The notes under the pieces: model-generated
Seen by the model: only the letters and a program-made list of their open reading frames with translations
Databases searched by the model: none
Told to the model about the DNA's origin: nothing
Position numbers and translations under genes: made by a program
NCBI RefSeq assembly: GCF_028767125.1
Contig: NZ_JAKCWP010000005.1
Location: 62,001 to 126,000, forward strand
Source of the DNA: Chelativorans sp. YIM 93263
GTDB lineage: Bacteria; Pseudomonadota; Alphaproteobacteria; Rhizobiales; Rhizobiaceae
Length of the DNA: 64,000 nucleotides
Direction of reading: 5' to 3'
In this document: positions 39,025-47,353 of the stretch, in pieces
How positions within the stretch are numbered: position 1 is the stretch's first letter
Layout of the letters: each line of letters starts with the position of its first letter

Positions 39025-40097
39025 CGACCGCCCTCCAGTTCCACCCGCCAGGAGTCGGCGTAAAGATTGAGATGCGCCGGATCGAATATGACGCGCGGCT
39101 CGGCAGGGATCTCCCCATCCTCCTCGACGATAGCCGCGATTGCCTCGCCCTCCAAATTCGCGTGGATGATCTTCCGGCGGCCGATATCCTCGACCTTCGA
39201 GACAGACACCGGCATGCCCTCGCGGCCGAGCCGAACGAATTCCGGCCGGATGCCCAGTTCGATGCGCTCGCCGGAAAGCCGCCGTGGCGCACCGGGTAGC
39301 GCAACGGACTGACCGCCCAGCTGCGCGGTATTGCCGTCAATCCGGGCTGGCAGCAGATTCATACCCGGCGAGCCGATGAAATAGCCGACGAAGGTATGGC
39401 GCGGGCGCTCGAAAAGCTCCTCCGGCGTACCGATCTGCACAATCTCGCCCTCGTACATCACCACCACCGTGTCGGCAAAGGTGAGCGCCTCCGTCTGGTC
39501 GTGCGTAACATAGATCATGGTATGGCCGAAGCGGCGGTGCAGATCCTTGAGCTGCGTGCGCAGGGCCCACTTCAAGTGCGGGTCGATAACTGTCAGAGGC
39601 TCGTCGAACAGGATGGCACTGACATCGGGACGCGCCAAGCCGCGCCCCAGCGAGATTTTCTGCTTGTCGTCTGCCGTCAGCCCCTGCGCGCGGCGCTTCG
39701 CCCGCTCTTCCAGGCCGATCATGGCCAGGATCTCACGCACACGCCGGTCCACCACATCCTCCGGAACACGCCGGTTGCGCAGCGGGAAAGCCAGATTGTC
39801 GTAGACGGTCATCGTGTCGTAGACGACCGGGAACTGGAAGACCTGGGCGATGTTGCGCGCCTCCGTCGGCAGGCCCGTTACATCCAGCGTATCGAAATGC
39901 ACTTCTCCTTCGCTGGGTCTCAGAAGACCGGAGAGGATGTTGAGCAGCGTCGTCTTTCCGCATCCGGACGGCCCCAAGAGCGCATAGGCGCCGCCATCCT
40001 CAAACACATGGTCCACCCGCTTGAGGGCATAATCGGCATCCGTCGCCGGGTTCGGCATGTAGGAATGCCGGATGTCCTTCAGTCTCAGGCGCGCCAT
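39021..40097 (-). CDS. glpT: Glycerol ABC transporter ATPase with altered signature motif
   Basis: A 358-residue ATPase. Walker A GPSGCGKT (42-49), Walker B ILFDEP with Glu166, and switch His199 in YVTHDQTEA are intact, but the ABC signature LSGGQ is replaced by LTADDKQ (140-146). The C-terminal TOBE region contains GIRPEFVRL. The start is the ATG behind GAGGAG. The partner ATPase has the opposite pattern (good signature, no switch histidine), so the dimer should have one canonical and one degenerate ATP site. Confidence 0.92.
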   Translation of the reverse strand: MARLRLKDIRHSYMPNPATDADYALKRVDHVFEDGGAYALLGPSGCGKTTLLNILSGLLRPSEGEVHFDTLDVTGLPTEARNIAQVFQFPVVYDTMTVYDNLAFPLRNRRVPEDVVDRRVREILAMIGLEERAKRRAQGLTADDKQKISLGRGLARPDVSAILFDEPLTVIDPHLKWALRTQLKDLHRRFGHTMIYVTHDQTEALTFADTVVVMYEGEIVQIGTPEELFERPRHTFVGYFIGSPGMNLLPARIDGNTAQLGGQSVALPGAPRRLSGERIELGIRPEFVRLGREGMPVSVSKVEDIGRRKIIHANLEGEAIAAIVEEDGEIPAEPRVIFDPAHLNLYADSWRVELEGGR

Positions 40098-40107
40098 CCG
40101 CTGCTCC

Positions 40108-41190
40108 TCATGCCGCCTTCGCGAGGTCGGGCGCAGCGCTCCGCCCGGCCTTGTCGAAGACGAGCACATGCCGTGTGTCGAGATGAACCGGAATCCTTTC
40201 ACCGCCACTCAGGCGATGCACTCCCTCCTCTAACATCACCCACTGATTGCCAGCATAGTCGAGATGGACGAAGCTCTCCGAGCCGGTGACCTCCGTCACC
40301 GTCACACGTGCATCGAGCGATATACTGCTTTGCCCGCGCGGTGCGAGAGAAAGGTGATGCGGGCGAAAGCCCAACGTGTAGTCTGCGTCACGCAAGCCCG
40401 ACAGCGCCGCCGGAACGGGCAGCCCGGTGGTGCCTTCGAGCAGGAACCGATCGCGATCTTTGCGCACCTCGATTGTATTGAGCGGCGGGTCGGAAAAGGT
40501 CCGTGCCGTCAGGAGATCAAGCGGATTGCGAAAAACCTCGATCGTTTGGCCGAACTGGGTCACGCGCCCCTCGGAGAGCGTCGCCGTCTTGCCGCCCAGG
40601 AGCAAGGCCTCGCTCGGTTCCGTGGTCGCATAGATAAAGATTGCACCTGACTCGGAGAAAATGCGCGGCAGTTCCGCGCGTAACTCCTCGCGCAGCTTGT
40701 AGTCGAGATTGGCGAGCGGCTCGTCGAGAAGCACAAGGCGGGCGTTCTTCACGATGGCGCGGGCTAGCGCGGTGCGCTGCTGCTGCCCGCCCGAAAGCTC
40801 CAGCGGCAGCCGATCCAGGAACGGTTCGAGCCGCAGAAGCTCCGCCGCCTTCTTGACCTCGCGATCGATCGTGGCCCTGTCCCGCCCGGCCACGCGCAGT
40901 GGCGAGGCGATATTCTCATAGACCGACATGGAAGGGTAGTTGATGAACTGCTGGTAGACCATGGCCACGCTGCGCTTCTGCACCGGCACGCCGGTGACAT
41001 CGGCACCGTCCATGTGCACCGTGCCTGCGGTCGGCTGGTCGAGGCCGGCCATCAGCCGCATCAGGCTTGTCTTGCCGGCGAGAGTGGGCCCAAGGAGCAC
41101 GTTGAGCGAACCGGCCTCCAGCTTCAAGGAGACATCGCTGATGTGCCGCTCGCCCGAAACGGTCTTGGAGACGTCACGTAGCTCCAGCAC
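40108..41190 (-). CDS. glpS: Glycerol ABC transporter ATPase lacking the switch histidine
   Basis: A 360-residue ATPase with Walker A GPTLAGKT (34-41), intact signature LSGGQ (132-136) and Walker B LVLLDEP (152-158). The switch histidine is replaced by Thr190 (YATTEPSEA instead of YVTHDQTEA). The GTG start is chosen for the GGGAGG site eight bases upstream and gives MLELRDVSK, the normal N-terminus. The gene start overlaps the end of glpD by 17 bases. It pairs with the ATPase encoded next. Confidence 0.92.
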   Translation of the reverse strand: MLELRDVSKTVSGERHISDVSLKLEAGSLNVLLGPTLAGKTSLMRLMAGLDQPTAGTVHMDGADVTGVPVQKRSVAMVYQQFINYPSMSVYENIASPLRVAGRDRATIDREVKKAAELLRLEPFLDRLPLELSGGQQQRTALARAIVKNARLVLLDEPLANLDYKLREELRAELPRIFSESGAIFIYATTEPSEALLLGGKTATLSEGRVTQFGQTIEVFRNPLDLLTARTFSDPPLNTIEVRKDRDRFLLEGTTGLPVPAALSGLRDADYTLGFRPHHLSLAPRGQSSISLDARVTVTEVTGSESFVHLDYAGNQWVMLEEGVHRLSGGERIPVHLDTRHVLVFDKAGRSAAPDLAKAA

Positions 41191-42751
41191 GACGTTTTCC
41201 TCCCTTGCTCGCGCGACCATGTACGGCCGCCGCGCGCGTTTTCGTTTGCCGGCCACGCAGGTCACGCATGAATGCGTCCACCGCGTCGGCCTCCTCCCGT
41301 GTCAGCCGCAGCCCGCGCTTCGTGCGCCGCCACAACACATCCTCACCAGTGCGCGCCCATTCACGCGCGTCAAGATAGCGCAATTCCGCCTCGAAGACGT
41401 CTGCGCCGAAATGGCGGCCGAGATCCTCCAGCCCCGCTGCCTGTGCAAGGATAGCACGCGCCAGCGTTCCATACAGCCGGGCAAGACGGCGTGCATGCAC
41501 ATTATCGAGAAAAGGATATTCACGCTTGAGCGCAGCGACATAGTCGTCGAAACCTGTCGGTGTAAAGCCAGCGCCGGGGAGCGCTGCGCCCGCGGTCCAC
41601 GGTTCTCCCCGCGCGCCGAGTGCCCCACCGATCTCGTCCAGCGCGGCCTCGGCCAATCGGCGGAAGGTCGTGATCTTGCCTCCGAACACGTGGAGGACGG
41701 GGGCACCCGCCGCCTGATCCACCTTCAGCACATAGTCGCGCGTAGCCTCCTGCGCCTTGCCGGCGCCGTCGTCGTAGAGCGGGCGCACGCCGGAGAAGCT
41801 CCACACTACGTCCTCCGGCTGCACCGGCTCGGCGAAATACTCGCTCGCCGCCGCGCACAGATATTCTGTTTCCGTGTCGCTGATTTCGGCTTCGGCCGGA
41901 TCGCCCTCGAAGTCCTGATCCGTGGTGCCGATCAGCGTGAAATCGTCCTCGTAGGGAATAGCGAAGAAGATGCGGTCGTCGGCGTTCTGAAAGAAGAAGG
42001 CGCGCGGATCGTCGAACTTGCGGCGAACGACGATATGGCTGCCTTTCACGAGGCGCACATTGTGCGCGGTATTGCGTCCGAGCGCGCCGGCGATCACGTC
42101 GTCGACCCACGGTCCGGCCGCGTTGATCACCATCCTGGCGCGCACCTCATCCTGCGCTTCCGTCTCCAGATCGTGCAAGGTAAGACGCCACACACCGTCC
42201 TCGGCGCGCGCACCGACCACCTTCGTGCGCGTGCGGATTTCCGCGCCCTTCTCGGCAGCGTCCATCGCGTTCAGCACCACCAGCCGCGCATCGTTGACCC
42301 AGCAGTCGGAATATTCGAAGGCGCGCCGATAGTTGGCCTTCAGTGGCTTGCCTGCCGGATCGCTGCGCATGTCCAGCGTGCGGGTGGGCGGCAGGAGCTT
42401 ACGCCCGCCGATATGGTCGTAAAGGAAGAGCCCGAGGCGAATGAGCCAGCCGGGGCGCAGGCCCTTGTGCAGCGGAAGGACGAAGCGCATCGGCCAGATG
42501 ATGTGCGGCGCGCTGCGCCACAGCACCTCGCGTTCCATCAGCGCCTCGCGCACGAGTCGGAACTCGTAATATTCCAGGTAGCGCAGTCCGCCATGGATGA
42601 GCTTGGTGGAGGCTGAGGACGTCCCGCTCCCCAGATCGTTCATCTCAGCGAGCAGAACCGAATAACCCCGGCCGGCCGCGTCGCGGGCGATACCGCAGCC
42701 GTTTATGCCGCCACCAATGACGAACAGGTCATGGACAAGATCGTCGCCCAA
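41174..42751 (-). CDS. glpD: Glycerol-3-phosphate dehydrogenase, aerobic FAD type
   Basis: A 525-residue membrane-associated flavoenzyme oxidising glycerol 3-phosphate to dihydroxyacetone phosphate and passing electrons to quinone. FAD-binding LFVIGGGINGCGIARDAAGR is at the N-terminus, followed by SSASTKLIHGGLRYLE and a C-terminal GGKITTFRRLAE segment. I chose a TTG start because GGGAGGAG lies just upstream. A TTG at 42787 would add 12 residues. It is the first gene of the glycerol operon. Glycerol kinase and the regulator are not in the window. Confidence 0.93.
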   Translation of the reverse strand: MGDDLVHDLFVIGGGINGCGIARDAAGRGYSVLLAEMNDLGSGTSSASTKLIHGGLRYLEYYEFRLVREALMEREVLWRSAPHIIWPMRFVLPLHKGLRPGWLIRLGLFLYDHIGGRKLLPPTRTLDMRSDPAGKPLKANYRRAFEYSDCWVNDARLVVLNAMDAAEKGAEIRTRTKVVGARAEDGVWRLTLHDLETEAQDEVRARMVINAAGPWVDDVIAGALGRNTAHNVRLVKGSHIVVRRKFDDPRAFFFQNADDRIFFAIPYEDDFTLIGTTDQDFEGDPAEAEISDTETEYLCAAASEYFAEPVQPEDVVWSFSGVRPLYDDGAGKAQEATRDYVLKVDQAAGAPVLHVFGGKITTFRRLAEAALDEIGGALGARGEPWTAGAALPGAGFTPTGFDDYVAALKREYPFLDNVHARRLARLYGTLARAILAQAAGLEDLGRHFGADVFEAELRYLDAREWARTGEDVLWRRTKRGLRLTREEADAVDAFMRDLRGRQTKTRAAAVHGRASKGGKRRAGAT

Positions 42752-42937
42752 TGACTCCTCCCAACCAGGACCTAGGTCCTTCCTCAAAGTGAAACTAAAA
42801 CGAAGAAATTGCGAATGTCAAACGAATATAACGTGCTTTGTGAAACAGGTCTCAAAGACGCGCATCTTGGGATTCAGGGCGGTATCGCAAGAAGCCGCGC
42901 TTGGACAGGGATCGCGGGTAAACATTGTCCTAAGATC

Positions 42938-42974
42938 ACTTTCGTTTTTCCCGCGTTACAGCGGAAACGAAAGT
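42938..42974. promoter_or_regulatory. Putative DeoR/GlpR-type operator upstream of glpD
   Basis: ACTTTCGTTT and AAACGAAAGT form a perfect 10-bp inverted repeat separated by 17 bases. Two further AAACGA half-sites lie at 42797-42805 and 42820-42826 nearer the gene. DeoR-family repressors, including glycerol regulators, often use TTTCGTTT/AAACGAAA repeats. The rest of 42752-43109 holds no supported gene. Confidence 0.55.
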
Positions 42975-43109
42975 CTGAAAGAGGCCCCCATCGATGATCC
43001 GCAGCGTTGGGCGCTTGCGAAAGCAAGATGACAGCCAATCTCCCCCTCGTGCATGGCAGATAGAGGGCGCGAAAGAGTGCGAGGCTAAAGCAGCTGACGC
43101 CGCACCACC

Positions 43110-44420
43110 TCAGGCTCTAAGCGCCGAGGCTCCGGCCGGCTGTGCGCGGTTGTCTTCTCCCGTCCAGTACATGAAGTGCGCGGGATGCTCGAGATCGAAG
43201 TGCCGCTGACCCATGAGCGCGTTGACGATCATGGCGCTGCGCCAAGCCATCAAACTCAGTTGCGGCTCGGCGATACCATGGCTGAATCGCCCGGCATTGA
43301 GCGCGAATATGCGGCAGTCCGCCGGCCCGTCCCATTGGATGGAGAAATCGGCCGCCAGTCGCGGGAGACCGTTTTCGTCCAGCGCCAGGCGCTCCCCGAG
43401 CGGTGAAAGGCATTCCGGAAGGGCGAAGCTGTAGCCGGTCGCCAGCACTAGCGCGTCGGCATCGAGCGTCTCTATGCCCCCGTCGAAGCCGTTGCGCATG
43501 ACGAAACGCATTTCGTCTCCCTCCTGCGCCAGATCGAGCACTTCGCGATGTGGCAGCAGGTTTGTCTGCGGACCTTCCACCGAGAGGTGCCTGAGTTCGT
43601 AGAGGCGGCGGTAGATGGCGCACAGTGTAGAAGTGGATATGCCGTCCCCGGCCAGTTTCTGGTGCGCCACCGTGGCGCGTCGGCGCGGCTCGGCCAAGGC
43701 GTGAAAGCGCTCGACATAGTTCGGCGTGAACAGTTCATTGGTGAATGGAGTGTCATCCAGCGGCTGGAAGTTCGGCCTTCGGCTGATCCACGAGATTTCT
43801 GTGCCAGCGGGCGCATTCAACAACAGATTCAGCACGATCTCGGCGCCGCTCTGCCCGCCGCCGACCACCATGATCCGGCGCCCCTCTATGTTGTCCAGAA
43901 TGTATGCGGCCTCGGAAGAATGGAAGGCGCGGTCGCCCATAACGGGTTCCGCCCAAGCAGGTATATGCGGCGCAAGGCCGACCCCGAGCGACAGGTTGCG
44001 GGCAAGCCGCTCCTCACTGTCAAAAGAAAGCTTGAAGAATTCGCCGTCAAAGCTCACTTCCCGCACCTCGCGGCCGAAATGCAGCGTCGGCAGGTTCTCT
44101 GCCACCCAAGCGAGATAGCGTGCGAACTCCCGGCGCGGCACGGCTTCGAAATCGGCGTTCAGAAACTCATAGAAGCGCTTATGAGCGACGAGATAGGCAA
44201 TGAAGGACCAGGGGCTGGTCGGATTCGTCGCCATCACCAGATCCTTCAGAAAGGACGTCTGCAGTTCCACACCCGGCAACATCATGCCCGGATGCCATGC
44301 GAATTGCGGTTTCCGGTCGAAGAAGCGAACCTCTGGCCCAGCGATTGAATCGAGCTGGGCGGCAAGGCTGAGATTGAAGGGGCCAATGCCGATTCCGGCA
44401 AGATCGAGGGATTCTGTCAT
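43110..44420 (-). CDS. iucD: L-lysine N6-monooxygenase-like enzyme (IucD/SidA family)
   Basis: A 436-residue flavin-dependent N-hydroxylase that makes the hydroxylamine needed for hydroxamate siderophores. FAD-binding GIGIGPFNLSLAAQL is at the N-terminus, WHPGMMLPGVELQ and NPTSPWSFIAYL follow, the NADPH site reads VVGGGQSGAEIV, and the C-terminal substrate segment is present. It overlaps the IucC-type gene by four bases. Fourth in an iucA-B-C-D gene order, which favours lysine as substrate, but a diamine substrate as in rhizobactin RhbE is possible. Confidence 0.85.
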   Translation of the reverse strand: MTESLDLAGIGIGPFNLSLAAQLDSIAGPEVRFFDRKPQFAWHPGMMLPGVELQTSFLKDLVMATNPTSPWSFIAYLVAHKRFYEFLNADFEAVPRREFARYLAWVAENLPTLHFGREVREVSFDGEFFKLSFDSEERLARNLSLGVGLAPHIPAWAEPVMGDRAFHSSEAAYILDNIEGRRIMVVGGGQSGAEIVLNLLLNAPAGTEISWISRRPNFQPLDDTPFTNELFTPNYVERFHALAEPRRRATVAHQKLAGDGISTSTLCAIYRRLYELRHLSVEGPQTNLLPHREVLDLAQEGDEMRFVMRNGFDGGIETLDADALVLATGYSFALPECLSPLGERLALDENGLPRLAADFSIQWDGPADCRIFALNAGRFSHGIAEPQLSLMAWRSAMIVNALMGQRHFDLEHPAHFMYWTGEDNRAQPAGASALRA

Positions 44421-46258
44421 AGGGATGCTCCTGACAGGAGGGATCGGTCGGTGGCTTGGTAGGAAAGCGCCGTTTCGGCGAGGTAGAGAGGATTGTCGAG
44501 CTCGGTGCCGAGGTCCGGCACAGGGCGCTCGCCTGCATCACCATAGCCAATGGCGAAGCGCACACGGTTGATGGCGATGCGCGGAACCTTCGGCTGGAAA
44601 AGGTCGAACAGCGCGAAGCGCTCGGCAAGTTCCGGATGCTCGGCCTGATAGCGGCGGAGGCGCTCGGCGAGCGTGGCGTAGAAAAGATGCTCGTCCAGCC
44701 CGTCATGGTCCGCGAGGGCTTCGGAAACAAAGCGCAGCACGCTTGCGAAATGACCGGTCTGCAGGTGTTGGAGAAGATGCGCCGGCGGGCGGCGCTTCAA
44801 GACCTTGCGCACGGACTCGGACAATGTTTCGAGCTCGGGAAAAGGCTGGTCCACGAGGTCGGCATCGCCCTGGAAATCCTTGATCGCCACGCCGACAGGC
44901 ACCGCTCTGTCGAGGATTACCGTCACATTCTGTCCGTGGGCAATGAAGCCGACGCCATAGCGGCACATGAAGTGGTAGAGAGGAATGACGACGGCACCGA
45001 ACAGCCGGTCGAGCCATTCGGCGTACTCAAGGCCGGAGCGGGCGATCAGTGCACTGGCAATCGGCCAGCCGGCGCCATCCCGCTGTGCAAGCGCCCCCAT
45101 CATCATGGCGCGATGGCCCGCCGGCAGGCAGGCATTCGGGCTCTCGCGCCAGATCGCACCCAGCATTTCGCAGAACTGATAGGGCGCATCCGGGATACGT
45201 TCGTAGTGGGGATGCGGATAGAACGCGCCCGCCACCTCCTGCAACACCTTGAGCGGGCGCAGAACCGGATCGCGCGCGGCAATCCCCGCAAGCCAACTGG
45301 AGAAGGCCGGGCCGATCTCCATGTATTTGCCGGGCACGCCACGCCAGGCGGATGTATTGAGGATGGTGAGAGGCAGCTTGACGTGAAGTGCATCCGGCCT
45401 GCGGGCATTCGCGAGCGTACGCAGTGACTGCTGCGCCACGAAAGGATCGCCGAAGGTGCCGAGCGGCACGAGCCGCCTCGCCGCCACTTCACCGGCAAAC
45501 TGTGCGGCAATGACACCTTGCCACTGCCAGGGATGGACGGGCATCAACAGATGCGTTTCCGTCGAAACACCCGCCTCGGCGCAGGCGGCCTTCAGCCGTT
45601 CCATTTCGCCAGCATCCAGAGCCGCGCTCAAGAGCGCCTCTTCGCCGGTATCGGGGGGAAGGAAGAGTCGGCATTGCTCGCGCGCGGCGGCCAGCCAGAA
45701 AAGCGTTATCGTGCCGCCGAATTCGGGCGCGTAACCGGCAAAGTCTTCAAGCCCCCAACCGAGACGCCCCTTGTTGGCGGACGCCTTCGGGTGACCGTTA
45801 AGAAACCGCTGCAGTTGTGTATCGGAGAGTGCGGCAAGATCGTCGGCGGCAAGATGCGCCCTAGCCGCAGTGATCCGCGCATCGGCCATGAGGGTGTTAT
45901 AGAGCTCCTTGGCATAGGTGCAGAAGGTCGGCGGCGATATGTCGAGGGTTTCGCGCGCATCCGCCAGAAAGGCGATTGCATCGTCCACGGGCTGTTCTTC
46001 GCCCGACACGTCCCGCACCAGGCTTTCGGGACTAACCGTCAACTGCCCCCAGATGCGGCGCACGGCTTCAAAGCGATACCTTGCGCCGGAGGCGAGGCGG
46101 AGTTCCCATCGCGTTTCGGCCGGGTCCAACGGCACGGGCCGAAACGCCTCCTCGTAAGCAAGCTCGGAGATCGCCTTAGCTGTCGCCGCGCGGTTGATCG
46201 CTGTCCAAGTCTCACGCTCCACCGCCTGTCCACCGGGATGGGGCCCAAGCATCATCAC
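44417..46258 (-). CDS. iucC: NRPS-independent siderophore synthetase, IucC type
   Basis: A 613-residue IucA/IucC ligase that condenses an N-hydroxy-N-acyl amine with a citrate carboxylate using ATP. Family motifs are GHPKASANKGRLG (ATP and citrate region), MPVHPWQW, and the C-terminal HGQNVTVIL and IKDFQGD. It starts at a GTG overlapping the stop of the acetyltransferase gene. Its ferric-iron-reductase-like C-terminal domain is complete. Third gene of the siderophore operon, so it probably performs the second condensation. Confidence 0.87.
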   Translation of the reverse strand: MMMLGPHPGGQAVERETWTAINRAATAKAISELAYEEAFRPVPLDPAETRWELRLASGARYRFEAVRRIWGQLTVSPESLVRDVSGEEQPVDDAIAFLADARETLDISPPTFCTYAKELYNTLMADARITAARAHLAADDLAALSDTQLQRFLNGHPKASANKGRLGWGLEDFAGYAPEFGGTITLFWLAAAREQCRLFLPPDTGEEALLSAALDAGEMERLKAACAEAGVSTETHLLMPVHPWQWQGVIAAQFAGEVAARRLVPLGTFGDPFVAQQSLRTLANARRPDALHVKLPLTILNTSAWRGVPGKYMEIGPAFSSWLAGIAARDPVLRPLKVLQEVAGAFYPHPHYERIPDAPYQFCEMLGAIWRESPNACLPAGHRAMMMGALAQRDGAGWPIASALIARSGLEYAEWLDRLFGAVVIPLYHFMCRYGVGFIAHGQNVTVILDRAVPVGVAIKDFQGDADLVDQPFPELETLSESVRKVLKRRPPAHLLQHLQTGHFASVLRFVSEALADHDGLDEHLFYATLAERLRRYQAEHPELAERFALFDLFQPKVPRIAINRVRFAIGYGDAGERPVPDLGTELDNPLYLAETALSYQATDRSLLSGASL

Positions 46259-47349
46259 AGTGCCACCTCACGGAAGAAGCGGTCCCGTTCACAGCAGACC
46301 AGCGCGGCGCGCTTATGCGGAAAGTCGAACTCCTTGACCTTGTCATAAGCCATCTCCGCCGTGTAGCTCAGCATCTTCTGATGCGATGCGCGCGGCTCTC
46401 CCACGATGCGGTGCGTGCGCGGCTCGTCCAGAAACAGGTAATGCGTGACCGAGCAAAAGAGGGTGCGGGTCTTGGGCCGGCCGAGATGCCGCGAATTGCC
46501 GACGAGACCGTGCCAGCCGCGATCGAAATCCTCCGGCTCGTAGTAGGGGCCGAGCCGATCCTCCTTGGCCCAGTAAAATTCGAAATAGCCGACCGGTTCG
46601 CTATCGAAGCTGGCGATGACGCCGAAGATGTGCGGATCCGTCTCCAGTTCGGCGAGATAGGCGTCAAGCTCGGCCTCGCTTTTGGCGAGTTCCCAGAAAT
46701 GCGCGACCCGGCCCTGGTTCATCCAGCGATGGAAAAGGCCAAGATCGGTCCGGCGGTCTATTGGTCGCAGTGAGACATTCAGCCCGATTCCAGGCACCCA
46801 GCGCCGATACATCACGCCCGATGGTTTTTGTGGGCGCAATGGTGGCAGCCGGTCTTCCGGCCCGATTGCCGAGCGCAGACAGGGGTAAGCTACATGGGAT
46901 TTCTGCTCGCGCCACAACAGCGGCAGTTGTCGGAAGATCGCGCGCTCAACCACAGCCATTTCTTGTTCCGAGTCCGGTTCACGCGCCAGCTCTGTCGCCA
47001 GAGCGGTGACCGAGGCAAGGTTTTTTGCCGTGGGTAGCAGGATGCGGTCTAGATCGGGCAGGTGGATGAAAACGGCATCGATCAACGCCGCCAGAAGGCG
47101 CGTGGCGTCGGGCCGCGCTGGGTCGAGATTTACATCCGCCAGCCTCACTCCGTCCGGACGTTGCTCAAGCCGTGCGGACGCCAGGAATTCGCCTGCGTCG
47201 TGCGAAAGAGCAAGTCGGCCATTGGTTTCAAGACGTACCGTGACCGGCGCGTTGGTGGAGGCTGGATAGTGCCAGGTCATCCCCTGTCCCATTGCTGAGC
47301 GGGACGCGTTAGTACGGGCGAAATCACGATTGGCAGGCTGCACGGTCAT
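46255..47349 (-). CDS. iucB: N-hydroxylysine acetyltransferase-like protein (IucB type, GNAT)
   Basis: A 364-residue protein whose C-terminal half is a GNAT acyltransferase of the IucB/RhbD type (LRPIDRRTDLGLFHRWMNQ, AHFWELAKSE, GYFEFYWAKEDRLGPYY). It should acylate the hydroxylamine to a hydroxamate. The ATG start lies five bases past the upstream synthetase gene and has an AAGGTGAT site. It is longer than the E. coli IucB (about 315 residues), with an N-terminal domain of about 170 residues that is common in this group. Confidence 0.85.
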   Translation of the reverse strand: MTVQPANRDFARTNASRSAMGQGMTWHYPASTNAPVTVRLETNGRLALSHDAGEFLASARLEQRPDGVRLADVNLDPARPDATRLLAALIDAVFIHLPDLDRILLPTAKNLASVTALATELAREPDSEQEMAVVERAIFRQLPLLWREQKSHVAYPCLRSAIGPEDRLPPLRPQKPSGVMYRRWVPGIGLNVSLRPIDRRTDLGLFHRWMNQGRVAHFWELAKSEAELDAYLAELETDPHIFGVIASFDSEPVGYFEFYWAKEDRLGPYYEPEDFDRGWHGLVGNSRHLGRPKTRTLFCSVTHYLFLDEPRTHRIVGEPRASHQKMLSYTAEMAYDKVKEFDFPHKRAALVCCERDRFFREVAL

Positions 47350-47353
47350 CGGA

